Of a stretch of 64,000 nucleotides of DNA, positions 33,201-44,806 are shown in pieces (positions within the stretch are counted from its first letter, which is position 1; every line of letters starts with the position of its first letter). The notes under the pieces are model-generated. The model ran no database searches and was not told the DNA's origin. It was given only the letters and a program-made list of their open reading frames with translations. The DNA is from Luidia sarsii (taxonomy: Eukaryota; Echinodermata; Asteroidea; Paxillosida; Luidiidae). The translations under genes were made by a program, and so were the position numbers. The stretch lies in the NCBI GenBank assembly GCA_949987565.1, contig OX465114.1:6726933-6790932 (forward strand), given 5' to 3'.

Positions 33201-36200
33201 GTATGGTATTGTTTCATTCTTTATTATGTCCTGATCATAGCCAGAGAAGTGTAGCGTCTTCTAGTTCTACTAGTCCGAGTAACTTGGACCCGACAAGTCA
33301 CCCTTTTTTTTTTATCGAATTTTGAAATTTGGAGATTCGGGTGACTAGGGTCCAAGTAAAACAGAGTCCCAACCCTGCTGATGTGTACAAACCGCCCAAA
33401 AACATTTTGACCGAAAAACTACCCGACCGAAACCCCCAGATTTACCGCCGAAAACACCCGTATCAGACTATCACTATCAGTATCAGTATTAGTTGCGGTA
33501 ACCGTAACCCTCATCCTCCCGAAGGTCGGAGACCTGAGGGTTACGGGAACGTATGTACAAAATTATAGCGAGGTTTTTGTTTTTACCATTTTGGAAACAC
33601 CACTGTCCCGATCGCCCCCTTTTTCCACCCTTTTGAAAATCGCCACACACAATCTAAGGACATGCACTTGATCCCAAATGTATACTGAATGTGATCAGAT
33701 AACTCAAAACATCGTGGGTAAAATACTTTTCCGAAAAACGGGCAGAAACTCACCAAAATACTGTCTGTAAATGTCCCGTCAACGTCTCCGCCAGGTTCGG
33801 AATCCGAACCTGGCGCCTCGACCAATCAGCGCTTAGTCTCGTGACGTATATCCCGCACGACGGTTATTTGCTGTTTCGCAATAACAGTCCACACTCGTGG
33901 TGCGCGCGCATACCCATGGTTGTATACAGTTCCAGTCGGCTCTTCACAGGACGATGACCTGCGCGCGCACCACGAGTGTGGACTGTTATTGCGAAACAGC
34001 AAATAGCCGTCGTGCGGGAATACGTCACGAGACTAAGCGCTGATTGGTCGAGGCGCCAGGTTCGGATTCCGAACCTGGCGGAGACGTTGACGGGACATTT
34101 ACAGACAGTATTTTGGTGAGTTTCTGCCCGTTTTTCGGAAAAGTATTTTACCCACGATGTTTTGAGTTATCTGATCACATTCAGTATACATTTGGGATCA
34201 AGTGCATGTCCTTAGATTGTGTGTGGCGATTTTCAAAAGGGTGGAAAAAGGGGGCGATCGGGACAGTGGTGTTTCCAAAATGGTAAAAACAAAAACCTCG
34301 CTATAATTTTGTACATACGTTCCCGTAACCCTCAGGTCTCCGACCTTCGGGAGGATGAGGGTTACGGTTACCGCAACTATATCAGTATCACCGTCCTCGT
34401 GCTCATTTTTGGATTCAGTGAGAATCAAGGATTCTAATAATAATTATTACTGGTCATTTGGTTTACTCACGTTTTGGAAAAAAGGGAAAAAATATCCTCA
34501 GTTGATCGAGAAGGTGTTTCGCCCGTGCGAGAGACAAAACACCAGAATCTCAATTTTTATTTTTTTGGGTAAGTTGTGCGAGACATTGTCTACTTTCGAC
34601 ATCAAATTGTGTATTAATCAATTTAATAGGTGGTCTATTGTGAATTATTTTTTTGAGCCTTTTAGTTTTACTTGTTTTACGGTGATGGTATTAAATTAAA
34701 ATTTTGCCTAATTGGGGTAATGTTGCATTTAACCCTCCTCTAAATGTGATTCGAGAAAACTGTCAAAACTGTCTAGAAATAAATGTTCCCAATGTACAGT
34801 ACAGTAGTACAGTATGACTATGAGATTAGGACTAGGATGTGACTCGTGACTCGGACTTAAACTTGATACTCGGTTCTTGCACTGCTGATAACACAAAGTG
34901 GTTTTCTCTTTTTTGTTCCTCTCCCGTCTCCCGTAGCTGTGAAGCGGCTGATGAAGGAAGCTCAGGAACTGAAAGAGCCCACTGAGCAGTGCTATGCGCA
35001 ACCACTGGACGTAAGCAGAGTGTAGAGACGCTGGCAAGACTTTAGTCTGATATCCTCCCTGTAAAAGGGTGGTAGAAATGCAAATTCACAACAGGACTTG
35101 AACCCAAGACCTCTGGTGTTCTGTGCCATCAAAGCCAGGTGCGCTCAGGCATAGGTCTCGGGTTAAAGTCCTGGTCCAGTCAAAGTTTTCTTTGCCAATT
35201 TTTTCAATTTGTTCAAAAGTTTCCTGTCAGTTTGATTGGAAAAGTTCCCATTCATTTTGTGTTTCTATATTTGTTTGAAACATAAATGAAAAATACACAG
35301 TAATGTCTTAACAATTTTTGATAAAATGTCATACAATGACAATGAAATACTGTTCAAATTCTGGACCAGTCAAAGTTTTTGTTGCATTTTTTCAATTTGA
35401 TAAGAATGTGTGCATCAAAAATGTTAAAACCATTTGTCGTCATCTAAACATTTGGAACTGAGGGCTTTCTTAATTGGCTGGTTATTGTTTTGTTTCCAGG
35501 ACAACCTGTTTGAGTGGCACTTTACTGTGCGCGGGCCCCCTGACTCAGATTTCCAGGGTGGAGTGTACCACGGTCGGATCACCTTGCCACCAGACTATCC
35601 CATGAAACCCCCCAGCATTATGCTGTTAACGGTAAGCAGAGACCGAGTCCACCGACCTCCCTTTTTTTCCTACATCACAGCTGCAGTTGCTGCCAACCAG
35701 TGGTTTGCAACCTATGATCAGCCATCACAGTCAACACGAAAGGCAATTTACAATGCTGTGAATGCACTGTATGTCATGAAATGCTGGACGAACTCAAGAA
35801 TACTCTGAAATTTTAACAGTTAGGCCCTATATCAAATACAAAATGCAGGTCTATGTCTTTTAATTCTTGAATGTCTAAAAGTTGTTTTTTTGGCGAAAGC
35901 TGTTGTCAGCTGTGGTTGATTTTAGGGAAGCTGACAGCCGTCCAGCGTCCATACAAAAAGTTAACAAAAGAAAGGTCTATTGCAGGGCACCATGCTTCCT
36001 CTGTTGCCTAACATCATTCTCTGTGCGTACGTGACACGCTTGCTTCGTGTTTGCAAACACGTGATGAGCTTGAGGTTAAGTGGTCGGTGTGTTTCGTGTT
36101 GGGGAGACACGCAAATGTAGCATGCTTCATGCGCTCTACTGCCATGACTGCATGCGCACGATTATCGTGTTTCGTAACTGTTGGCCGTATCTATTTGAAG

Positions 36201-39200
36201 ATAGTGTTTTTCCAGAGAATGAACAATTATTAGTCTCACAAGAATAGCAATGTTAGAGATAAGGCCGTTTCATTTGACACAGCAATTTCTAGGGAATTTC
36301 TTTTCCCGGGAATTATAAATTACTGCTCCTGACGTTTGTGGAAAGGTCCTGCTAGGATCGAAACGTCAAGCCCTCGAAATTCATGAGAATCATAACTGCC
36401 TCATCAGTGGTTCAACTTCACACCACACCGGTTTTCTCAAATCTCGGGAAAATAATATCCCTGTGAATTTGCTCTGTTCACTTTGCCAGTCATTTCCGCT
36501 CTTTTTGTGATCAGCATCCCTTCCATTGTCAAGGGTTTAAAGGCTCTATACAACATTGGTAAAAGTCAAAAGATTGCCTCAGTTTGTGTGTTAACATTAA
36601 ACATTCCAAAAAAGAAATGCTGTGAAGGTTTTAGCTCAAATGGTAATTTGAGAAAGTAGAAAAAGCAAAAAACCATCACGGTTTTCACACCATTCTGTAG
36701 TTTATTACTTGCGGGTAATAAACTATTTGTCGATGTTTGAGTGAGGATTTCTCGAGAAGTACAGCATCCCAGACCGTAAGATTTCAACATGAGGATTCTA
36801 TCATGACCCTCTACACACTGAGTAAATTAGAGGATAATCTGCGGACATCGATTTTTCCGATCTTCCCAATGTTGTATTGGGCCTTTAAGAATGGTTTGCA
36901 TGATATCCATAACACTTTCCTTTTCCTCTTCACAGCCCACGGGGCGTTTTGAAGTGGGCACCAAGATCTGCCTGTCCATATCCGGCCATCATCCTGAAAC
37001 CTGGCAGCCATCTTGGAGCAGTAAGGAGATTTATTGCCTTCTCCTGTCCCCCGCTTTCTTTCTAAAGAGCCCAGTGGTTGATTTCATCAAACCCATCATT
37101 GCTAACGATCAATTGCATGACAATGATCGATGCGGAGAATCTATACTACTCCTCAAAATTTACGCCAGGTTATCAACTCTAAGTTTGGTTACGATCAAAA
37201 TTGCAGTGTGTACTCTGTCCGTTGTCAGGAGATCAGCAGTCCCTTGACAACGAGCTGAGTACACACTGCCCAAAATGTTGAGTTACGGGCTCTTTTCAGA
37301 GCCGCACTCTATCTCAAAAGAGATGACTTACGTACATGCTGTCTTCGCAAACTTTTTAGTTTGTGCATCCACGGTGCAAATCTTCGGATCCCATTGTCTG
37401 GAAATCCTGCAAGGACCCAAGTACTGTGGCACCTATTGTGGAACATGAAACTGCTATCATAACAGCACTGCTTTACCATGGATGGCCTAAGATCTTGTTT
37501 TTTGGTTTGCGTTTATTCTCGTATGCCAGTCCGCACTGTTATGCTGGCCATCATTGGGTTCATGCCGACCAAGGGCGAGGGCGCCATAGGCTCACTGGAC
37601 TACACGCCTGAGGAGAGGAAGCAACTGGCAAAGAGGTAAGTCGGATTATTAAAACCAGCAAACAAATTAAAATAAAACAGGCTGGGAATTTGTTTAAACA
37701 ATTGATAACAATTTTTTTCAGGAAAACTGACAACACTTTTAAAACAATTTTTGGAAAATATATTCATAATGAATGATCAAAATGTGGGTGGACTGGAATT
37801 ACACTACCTGACCTACGACCGTTGGGCTGTGTGACATGCCAACGCACTGTCTCCCATGGCAGCACGCTATCCCTTGATCTTCAACAGTAAAGGTCTTACA
37901 ATAGTGCTATTGTTGCCGCTAATCTGACAAGTCATGTGGCAACTTGCGTCGAAACGGACCATTGTCATACTTAATATAGATTTGCTGAAAAAAGGTCTTT
38001 GTTTAAAACTTGGACAATAGTGGTGCCCGGATTCGGAAGGCCCGACGCACAGCAACAGCACCGGTGCCCTGAATTCGAAGGAATTGGCACAAAGTTATTA
38101 GCAGTTGCCACATTTTTGTGTTACTATTCATTGATTTGTTAGTCAACCATCAGATTAGTGCCTAGTCTAGTTGGTACAGTCAGGGGGCGCCAGTCAGAAG
38201 ACAGAAGTATTCAAACGACTGCCAACCATGATGGCAGTGATGGGCAAATGGCAGTACTGTTAGAGCCCATCGCATAGTAGAACCATAGCAGACCCCAAAT
38301 GGGGTGTGCTGGGCGCTAAGTGGTTAACCGTTGCCCGTCTTGGAACTTGCCTTCGCCCCACAGGTCCCAGGAGTGGACGTGCCAGTCCTGCCAGCGAGCC
38401 AACAAGACCATCCTCCCCAAGGAGACCTCCTCGGAGAAGTCCAAGGAGGCCCAGCGAGAGGCGGCCAAGCTGGCCTCCCAGATCAGCTTCAAGGTGGGTT
38501 TTTTTCCGGAAGGGGGGGAGAAATGATGGGAGAGCCCAGTGATCAAACCTTTACTGTAATTCAATGAGGGTTTGCCCGGCTTGACGTGATAAGCACCGAG
38601 TGCTCAGTGCTTTGCCCGATGCTTGATGAACAACTTCCAGGCAGCCAGGGCGTGATTTGAACCCGCGACTCCCGCTTTGTAGTGCAGAGGTCTTGACCAC
38701 CGACCTAGTCGAGATCGTGTGGCGGATTCGAATATCGTATAGCGGCGGGTACCGCGTGGCATCATAGATAGAACATGATGATTGCGTCAAGGAGAATGTA
38801 ATTCAATGACGGTTTGCACGGCTCGATGTGATAAGCACTGAGTGCCCAGTGCTTTGCCTGATGCCTGATGAAACTGTGCATAACTAATGCCTTATCTGCT
38901 GATGGTGCAATGCTTACATGTATGTCATGAACTCATGGCGTACCTGCGCTATAACTGAAAATTGATTTGAACAATTGGCCAAACTTTGACTGGACTGGTC
39001 CAGTCAAACTTTTCTTTGCCAATCTCTCAATTTGTTCCAAAGTTCCCAGTCAGTTTTTCCTTTGTTTGTTTGACTTAAAATGGATTTCACGAAACCGGTC
39101 GTAGCTGCGCAGCACCAGATTGTCACTTAATTTTTGTAAAATATTTTGGGTGAGGGTGACCTGGGGTCATACTTATGACTGTTTGAAGTACCGGGTACAC

Positions 39201-40351
39201 ACGCTTTGAAGTACACACACTACATGAAACGTTCGTTGAGAGTACATGGGCCGTGGACATTTTATTGGAGGCAGCCATTTGCAGCCAGGCAGGCTGTCGA
39301 TATAAAAAAACAGACGCGTGTGTGTTGTTTTTCATAATTACATTAAAAACGGGAAATATGATGCTTGAAAGTCTAACTTGCCTTTGATCCAACCCTACCA
39401 TGCTTACCGGTACCAGCTATCAGCTTTGTCCTTTGTCTGTCATCCATGTCCTTATTGCTCTTCCCCTTCCTATTTTTTGTTTGCTTCTGCCTTCTGGAAA
39501 GGTCCTGCTAGAATCAAAATGATAGGCCCATCTAATTTGTGAGTTTTTTGCCTTGTATCTTTTTTGTCCTTTGTCACTCTGCCTTTGAGAAAGGTCCTGC
39601 TAGGATTGAAACGTCAGGCCCACTTAATTTTGAGATTTGCATTTTGTTAATTTTAGTCAGTACAAGCAGTTTGCAACATTTTTGTATGTCATTTTTTGGT
39701 ATGGTTAAATTTTGTGCACAGAAGGAACAGGATAAGAAGACTAGCACAAGTGCAGCAAGCAGCAGTCAGTCGTCGGTATCGTCGCAGCCTGCAACAGCGA
39801 TGGCGGGTGCTGCTGCAGCCAGCCGGGCAGCTCAAGCCAGTTCTCCACCACCACCACCTGCTGCTGCTGCTGCAGCTCCAAATCCCTATGCCGCCTTCAA
39901 CCCCGCCGCAGTGGGCCTGCATTTCCAGCCGGGCGCCTTCCAGGCCTACCCAGCGGGCCTGGTGAACCCGCAGCTCCGCCCGCCCAATCCGGGCGAGCCG
40001 CCAGCCACGGAGTCTCAGCCCGCAGGCGAGACGACACCGGCTTCTCCGTCGTCGCAGGCCTCCCAATCGCCACCACCACCGTCGTCATCAACGCCGGCTT
40101 CAGCAGCGTCGTCCTCGGCGGCGGCTGTGACAGTGGCCGCCGCACCGCAGCTGCGGCAGCGGGCGGCCAACCCGTCGGCCGCACCGGCCACAGGCAGTCC
40201 CCAGGCCGACGCCCAGCTCAGGGGGGAGAGCAACTCGGATGGGCGCTGGGCCCTGGGCCTCATGGTCCTCCTCACGATACTCATGCTCTTCCTGCTGGGC
40301 AGGAGGCTCTATCTGATGTACGAGTACAAATTCCACTCGGGCGGACTCTAA
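33170..40351 (+). CDS. UBE2J1: UBE2J1-like ER ubiquitin-conjugating enzyme E2, 7 exons, complete
   Basis: Tail-anchored E2 (Ubc6 family) that acts in ER-associated degradation at the cytosolic face of the ER. The joined exons encode 395 residues. ATG 33170 is chosen because M-D-Q-Q-Y-S-R-R-S-P aligns with M-E-T-R-Y-N-L-K-S-P of human UBE2J1. The UBC fold (residues about 10-140) includes D-N-L-F-E-W-H-F-T-V-R-G-P-P, the catalytic Cys at residue 91 (K-I-C-L-S-I-S-G-H-H-P-E-T-W), the same number as in human, and G-F-M-P-T-K-G-E-G-A-I-G-S-L-D-Y-T. A C-Q-S-C pair follows. The linker is Ala/Ser/Pro/Gln-rich and longer than in human (318 aa total). A single helix at 362-379 and a short tail form the membrane anchor. 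All introns are GT-AG with matching phases. Confidence 0.96.
33268..33473 (+). mobile_element. Dispersed element starting 'agtccgagtaacttggaccc' (copy 1)
   Basis: About 205 bp, in UBE2J1 intron 1. The first ~90 bp are an imperfect fold-back (acttggacccgacaagtcac ... gggtgactagggtccaagt); the remainder includes 'acccccagatttac' and 'gccgaaaacacccgtatca'. A second copy is at 50980-51178, and a fold-back-only relative is at 47806-47957. Confidence 0.7.
33491..34378. mobile_element. 888-bp near-perfect palindrome (fold-back element) in UBE2J1 intron 1
   Basis: Outer ends are AGTTGCGGTAACC and GGTTACCGCAACT; all paired positions sum to about 67869, so the arms are colinear with only about one single-base indel seen (near 33848 against 34023). 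Each arm is about 420 bp and the loop about 47 bp (33912-33958). The arms encode an identical 80-residue frame on opposite strands (33583-33825 and 34044-34286), a consequence of arm identity. A 79-bp relative is at 47500-47578. Confidence 0.92.
34937..35010 (+). CDS. UBE2J1: UBE2J1-like exon 2
   Basis: Acceptor ctcccgtag, donor GTAAGC. Encodes V-K-R-L-M-K-E-A-Q-E-L-K-E-P-T to Q-P-L-D, almost identical to human UBE2J1. Confidence 0.95.
35500..35631 (+). CDS. UBE2J1: UBE2J1-like exon 3
   Basis: Acceptor tgtttccag, donor GTAAGC, 44 codons. Encodes D-N-L-F-E-W-H-F-T-V-R-G-P-P-D-S-D-F through M-K-P-P-S-I-M-L-L-T. Confidence 0.97.
36541..36884 (+). mobile_element. Complete TTAA-type MITE (344 bp) in UBE2J1 intron
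   Basis: Inverted termini AGGCTCTATACAACATTGG and CCAATGTTGTATTGGGCCT, with TTAA directly on both sides (36537-36540, 36885-36888 counting the overlap at the right end). It ends about 50 bp before the acceptor of the catalytic-Cys exon. Same family as 6019, 7402 and 9889. Confidence 0.78.
36936..37020 (+). CDS. UBE2J1: UBE2J1-like exon 4 (catalytic Cys)
   Basis: Acceptor ctcttcacag, donor GTAAGG. Carries the catalytic cysteine in K-I-C-L-S-I-S-G-H-H-P-E-T-W-Q-P-S-W. Confidence 0.97.
37530..37635 (+). CDS. UBE2J1: UBE2J1-like exon 5
   Basis: Acceptor gtatgccag, donor GTAAGT. Encodes A-I-I-G-F-M-P-T-K-G-E-G-A-I-G-S-L-D-Y-T then P-E-E-R-K-Q-L-A-K. Confidence 0.97.
38364..38493 (+). CDS. UBE2J1: UBE2J1-like exon 6
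   Basis: Acceptor cgccccacag, donor GTGGGT. Encodes a W-T-C-Q-S-C pair (human C-C-E-G-C) and ends A-S-Q-I-S-F-K, matching A-R-Q-I-S-F-K of human UBE2J1. Confidence 0.95.
38560..38830 (-). mobile_element. SINE-related repeat, minus orientation
   Basis: Contains an inverted tRNA-like segment (gatttgaacccgcgactccc) and two copies of the body block 'caatga(g/c)ggtttgc' to 'cagtgctttgcc', one on each side. In a UBE2J1 intron; same family as 13690 and 44510. Confidence 0.6.
39722..40351 (+). CDS. UBE2J1: UBE2J1-like exon 7 (linker, membrane anchor, stop)
   Basis: Acceptor tttgtgcacag, TAA at 40349-40351. Encodes about 170 residues of Ala/Ser/Pro/Gln-rich linker with an N-P-Y-A-A-F-N-P segment, then L-G-L-M-V-L-L-T-I-L-M-L-F-L-L-G and R-R-L-Y-L-M-Y-E-Y, matching R-R-I-Y-L-A-N-E-Y of human. 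Confidence 0.96.
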   Translation, partial: KEQDKKTSTSAASSSQSSVSSQPATAMAGAAAASRAAQASSPPPPPAAAAAAPNPYAAFNPAAVGLHFQPGAFQAYPAGLVNPQLRPPNPGEPPATESQPAGETTPASPSSQASQSPPPPSSSTPASAASSSAAAVTVAAAPQLRQRAANPSAAPATGSPQADAQLRGESNSDGRWALGLMVLLTILMLFLLGRRLYLMYEYKFHSGGL

Positions 40352-41821
40352 ACCCAGCCTGACCCTCAATTCTCCGCCCCCTCCCCCCCACAAAAAAAGA
40401 AAGGGTAAAGCCAGCAGTCGATTTCACCAAATCAATTGTAACTTACATGTACGATCAATCGCAAGGCGATGAACGATGCACAGATACCATACAAGTATGG
40501 TCTATCAAACCTAACGATGAGTTATCCATTGCAAGTTAAGTTACAATACATCGTAAGGCTTTGTGAAATCCACCCGAGGTTCAAAAAGTTTGCTTAAAAC
40601 ACTTTGCACCAGGCCACTGCTCACTGCCCATGACAGCCACATACATGTAGGGGTTTGTGAATAATGTGCCATTTTCAAAACTCACTAAACAATCAGGAAC
40701 AATACCTGTGATATAAATCAATAAGAGCACACTATGTGCACAAGCAAGTTAAACTTGGCTTAATCTGATGCCTGTGTGTCTTTGTTTTATTGGGCAAAAG
40801 CGGTGCCCAGATTAGCAACACAAATTTAGAGGGCCTGGCGCAATGATGTTTTACGCTCTGTTGAGCTCAATGCCATCGAGTGCTCGACCTTATTTAATGC
40901 TTTGGCATGCCCCCTCCTCCAGTCCAATCACAGCTGGTCTATCGGGAGTCGTTATTGGCTTTCAGTCAAGAGTGGTACCAAATAATTATAAGCAACAGTA
41001 ACACAGACTAGACTTGTGTTTTGAATATACTCAGCTTCTTCTCCCGGTAAACGGACGGTAAATCATAAAGGGTGGAGCAATCCCAGGACTTGGTTTCCAC
41101 CCAGAAGATCGAGACCGATCTTGAAGTGCGTTTTGCTGGTCATCGTTGCTAAGCTCACCGCTCTGCTCAGTGCTTAGCACTTACGAATGCTGTGCATTTG
41201 TCTAATGAGTTTAAAAAAGTGCTTGGGAGCTTCTAATTGCTTCTGACTCGGTGCCCACACGTCCAAGACTGTTTTGAGAGCCCCTGCCCTAGGGCTGCAT
41301 AGCTTAGCTTGTAGACTGGTAGACTGCCGGTGTGATTGCCACTAGGCCACTTTCCATGATAAACAATTGGGAACAACAGATACCTGTGAAATATATCAAT
41401 TACTACAAAATATATCAATAAGACTAATGTGTATGTGCGAGTCAAACTTGGCACAATCTGATATCTGTGTGACTTTTGTCATACTACATTGTACATATTG
41501 TTTTGGGGTAAGCTGAAAAGAGTCTTTGTTGAAAACTTTGGCAATATTGGTGCCTGGATTCGGAAGGCCTGACACATGCAGTAGCAACACCACGGGTGCT
41601 CTGAATTCAAAGGAACGGGCACAAAGTGGTTCAGCAGTTGCCTCATTTTTGTGTTACTATTCATTAGGACCGTCAAATTTTCTCTAATGTCAGTAGAGGA
41701 ACGGTAGTATTACCGGTATCTGTTATTGTTATGATCACACACTTACACATGTAGGCCGTCAAATGTCAGATTAGTTCCATGGAATACTCTTCTTATCAAT
41801 GACAATATACATGTAATAACA

Positions 41822-41950
41822 TACAGCCAGTTAAAAAAATTGGCAAAGAAAACTTTGACTGGACTGGAACTTGAGCCAGAGACCCGAGGATTAACGTACC
41901 AGTGCTCTTCCATCTGAGCCATCAAGCCCTTAGATGGTGGCCTTCAATAG
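41822..41950 (-). mobile_element. tRNA-derived SINE (tagctcagatgg family), minus
   Basis: On the minus strand: box A-like TGGCTCAGATGGAAGAGC and box B-like GTTCCAGTCC, followed by 'agtcaaagttttctttgcca'. The same head occurs at 1810-1886, 16921-17000 (minus) and 58450-58530. Confidence 0.6.
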
Positions 41951-43204
41951 TCAGTCTTTGCCAGGTTGGGGGCGCCAGTCAGAAGCAATTCAACCATTAA
42001 TTGTCATAATTATATCTCCAGGGATCACGCCCCAACTTTCATTCAGATGCAAACAATCGATTGTTGTAAACCTGGCTACAGCAGCTCGGGGAACACACAA
42101 AGAGGATTTCAATTTATATATATTCAACATATACATGTATAGCCATTCAATTATACATTCATGATGATCTATTCTTTGGGTTCAGCTTCAGCCTTTGGTG
42201 AATTTTTACTGTTAGTATCCCGGAAAAAGAGGATACAGTAGTTGACAATTGGGCCTAAGGGCTAGATACATGTACATTGTAGCACGGGAGGTAGAGCATT
42301 GGTTCATCAAGCCAGAGGTCTCCGGTTCACATCCCAGTCCAGTCAAATGTCCATTGCCATCTCAATGAAGACCAAAGTTACATTTGAGGTCTTTTACTAT
42401 TTTAGGGTGTTAGGGTGTTCTTCTTTGCCATTTTCATTTATTATATAGAAACCCATTGAATGAATTACTTGTTAGCATGGAAACCTCTTATGCTTCACAT
42501 AAGACACATGCATGTATAAGTTCGGTGGACACTTAATTTAGCAGTTTTAACCAAACTCCTAATCTAACTGCAATAAGACCCTAATAGTATTTAAGCAAAA
42601 GTCTTTGGTTTATATTTTTCAAATTGTCTCGAGTCTTTGAAGGGCTTTTTTGGACAGATCATTGGTCTTAGGCCTTGTATGAGACCAAAGTGTCAAAAAA
42701 TAACACGGTATTTCTGATTCCAGAAAATGTTGTGTTGTTGCTGTTTAGGGGCTAATTTTTATTTTATTTTTCACTTACTCTTCATTTTCTTGTTATCTTA
42801 CTATTTTGTGGGCCAAACTGTTTTTCCAGGTTAAATAAAATGGTGGCAGTTACATGTAGTGTTCGATTTAAGGGATGTGAAAATGAATGAATGAATGAAA
42901 GTGTGGGATGGACAGATGGATGGATAATGAATGAATTATTAGATTTGTTATGCCAAATGGTGAAATAATTGTGAAGGTCAACATTTTGATGAGGATTCTT
43001 AATCAAAATCAAAATGTATCACCAGAATATTTTTAAATAATTATGAGCCAAATTGGCTCCAATGGTGTACTGAAGCCTTGATAGTGTAATGAATTCCTGA
43101 GTAAAGTCTGGGTGCTTTCTTGGTCCTGTTTTTATTCCAAGAGGAAAATTCTCAATTTGGATCAAAGTGCTCCTCAGGCAGAACATCATTGTCTTTAGAT
43201 TACA

Positions 43205-43390
43205 CTTTGCATGGTGGAAATAGTTAGTGGAAGGTTTGCGGTGACACCATGTAGCACTTCTCTTTTTGAGTCAGAGTCTCGTGATGACGAGTACACACTA
43301 CCAGAGCCACACTCGTTCTTGAAAGAGAAGTGCTACTTGGTGTCACCGCAAACCTTCCACTCATTGCTGTCAGCTGGAAGAAAGTTACCC
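43205..43390. repeat. Hairpin repeat 'gaaggtttgcggtgacacca'
   Basis: Inverted arms GTGGAAGGTTTGCGGTGACACC and its complement near 43345-43370 enclose a 'ccagagccacactcgttctt' block. Relatives at 982-1045, 13430-13600, 17305-17425, 37215-37385 and about 54437 share 'tgtcaccgcaaacct' and 'cagagccacactc'. Confidence 0.6.
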
Positions 43391-44509
43391 CTTGTAAATT
43401 GCTGAAGGATGCGACCCTTTAATATCCTCAAATCGTATCAACTCAGTTTCTTTCTGTTTCTCCTCAAATATTCTGCAATAAAAAGATATCATAGGGTAAC
43501 CACAGCCCTTGTTTACAATTTTCATCATTCTGTGCATTTCCAATCACCTTGTGAAGGCATTGATATTTGTATTTTTGATGGAAATGAAAATTAAGATGGA
43601 AGAGCACTGGTACACACAGTGTAGGAAGAGTGACAAGGACAAAACAGATACATGTACATGAAGCAAGGGGAAGAGAGTGAATAGGACACGGATGAGAAAC
43701 AAAGGACAAAGAGTAAAGCTGGTAGGGTGAGATCAAAGGGAAGGGCAATGAGTAGGGTAGGGATTAGTGAGAAGAGGGGGAAAGATCAAAGAGGGAAGTG
43801 TGGAGGAGTGAACACAAAAGAAGGATTATCAGAAAGCAGCATGGTGTTAGTCATTATGCTCCTGGATGTTGAGACCATGTGGTTGAATAGTCCGAAGACG
43901 CTTCATCCACATTTTCTCATGTCTAAGACGGACAGCATTACTACGGTGACTAAGGGATTCTATGCCCAGTGCACTCAAATCTTACCCTCATACGACAAAC
44001 CCAAATTTTGAACAAGTTTACTTTATCTTAAAAATAATAATAGATAAATGGCAGAGGTCACTTTGTGGTGTGACCAACAAATTGTTCACTTAAAAAATGA
44101 TTTGAAAAAGCCAATGAATTTATTAAGGCCGACAGATGGTTTGGCCCTTACTTAAGACTCGGTCTCACTTATCCGGACTCGAGCAGGAATCAAGCAGAAT
44201 CAGCCAGAATGAAGATTGTTCAAAATTCTGTTCAATTTGTTTTCAAGTACACTGTCCTTCGCATAAGCTTTGAACCCACCTCAAATGATTCTTCCGCATT
44301 GCCGATGGTGTAGGCCTATTAACTCTCAGATGCAGCTCGAATGTAATTGGAATGTAAGTTGGATGGAACATACTGTAAGTTGGAGTATTTATAATGCAGT
44401 CAAGATTATTCAGACTGCACTCTGAAGATGCAGGATTATACAGAGAACTCTCATTATTATATGAACAAAATTATCTATGATGCAACATAGTACTACCCGC
44501 CACTATACG

Positions 44510-44700
44510 TTATTCAAATCTGCCACACGACTTCGACAAGCATTGTGGTCAAGAGGTTAAGATGTCTGCACTAGAAAGCAGGTGTCGCGGGTTCAAATCC
44601 CGCCTGAGCTGCCTGAATTTTTTTCCATCAGGCATCGGGCAAAGCACTCAGTACTTATCAGGTCGAGCAGGGTACTGTACACCCTCATTGAAGAACTTTC
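44510..44700 (+). mobile_element. tRNA-derived SINE (GTTCAAATCCCGC family)
   Basis: Box A-like TGGTCAAGAGGTTA and box B GGTTCAAATCC, followed by 'ctgagctgcctg' and 'catcgggcaaagcactcagt'. Same family as 13690. Confidence 0.65.
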
Positions 44701-44806
44701 ATTCTGACGTCATTCCGGCTTACTCCGTCTCTGGTGTGACAAAGGGTTTTCAATGGCATGTCAAGTTCATTCTAAGCCTCCATCCTCCCTCCCCCATCCC
44801 CCCCGG

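Larger units (their letters stand above)
40352..44806. other. Intergenic region downstream of UBE2J1
   Basis: No exon recognised. It holds an interspersed repeat with two copies (about 40650-40850 and 41340-41690; relatives at 14165-14340 and 37960-38110), an inverted SINE at 41822-41950, a short TGAA tract near 42885, a hairpin repeat at 43205-43390, and a SINE at 44510-44700. The open frames near 43464-44011 look non-coding: biased composition and no splice signals. Confidence 0.6.

Noticed and set aside
33583..34286. Identical 80-residue frames on both strands (33583-33825 minus, 34044-34286 plus)
   Set aside because: They are mirror copies produced by the palindrome arms; no known domain, no splice context, and identity is explained by arm identity.
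43464..44011. Possible small gene in the UBE2J1 downstream region (94-codon frames on both strands)
   Set aside because: No splice signals, no similarity, and compositional bias (GA-rich) explains the open frames.
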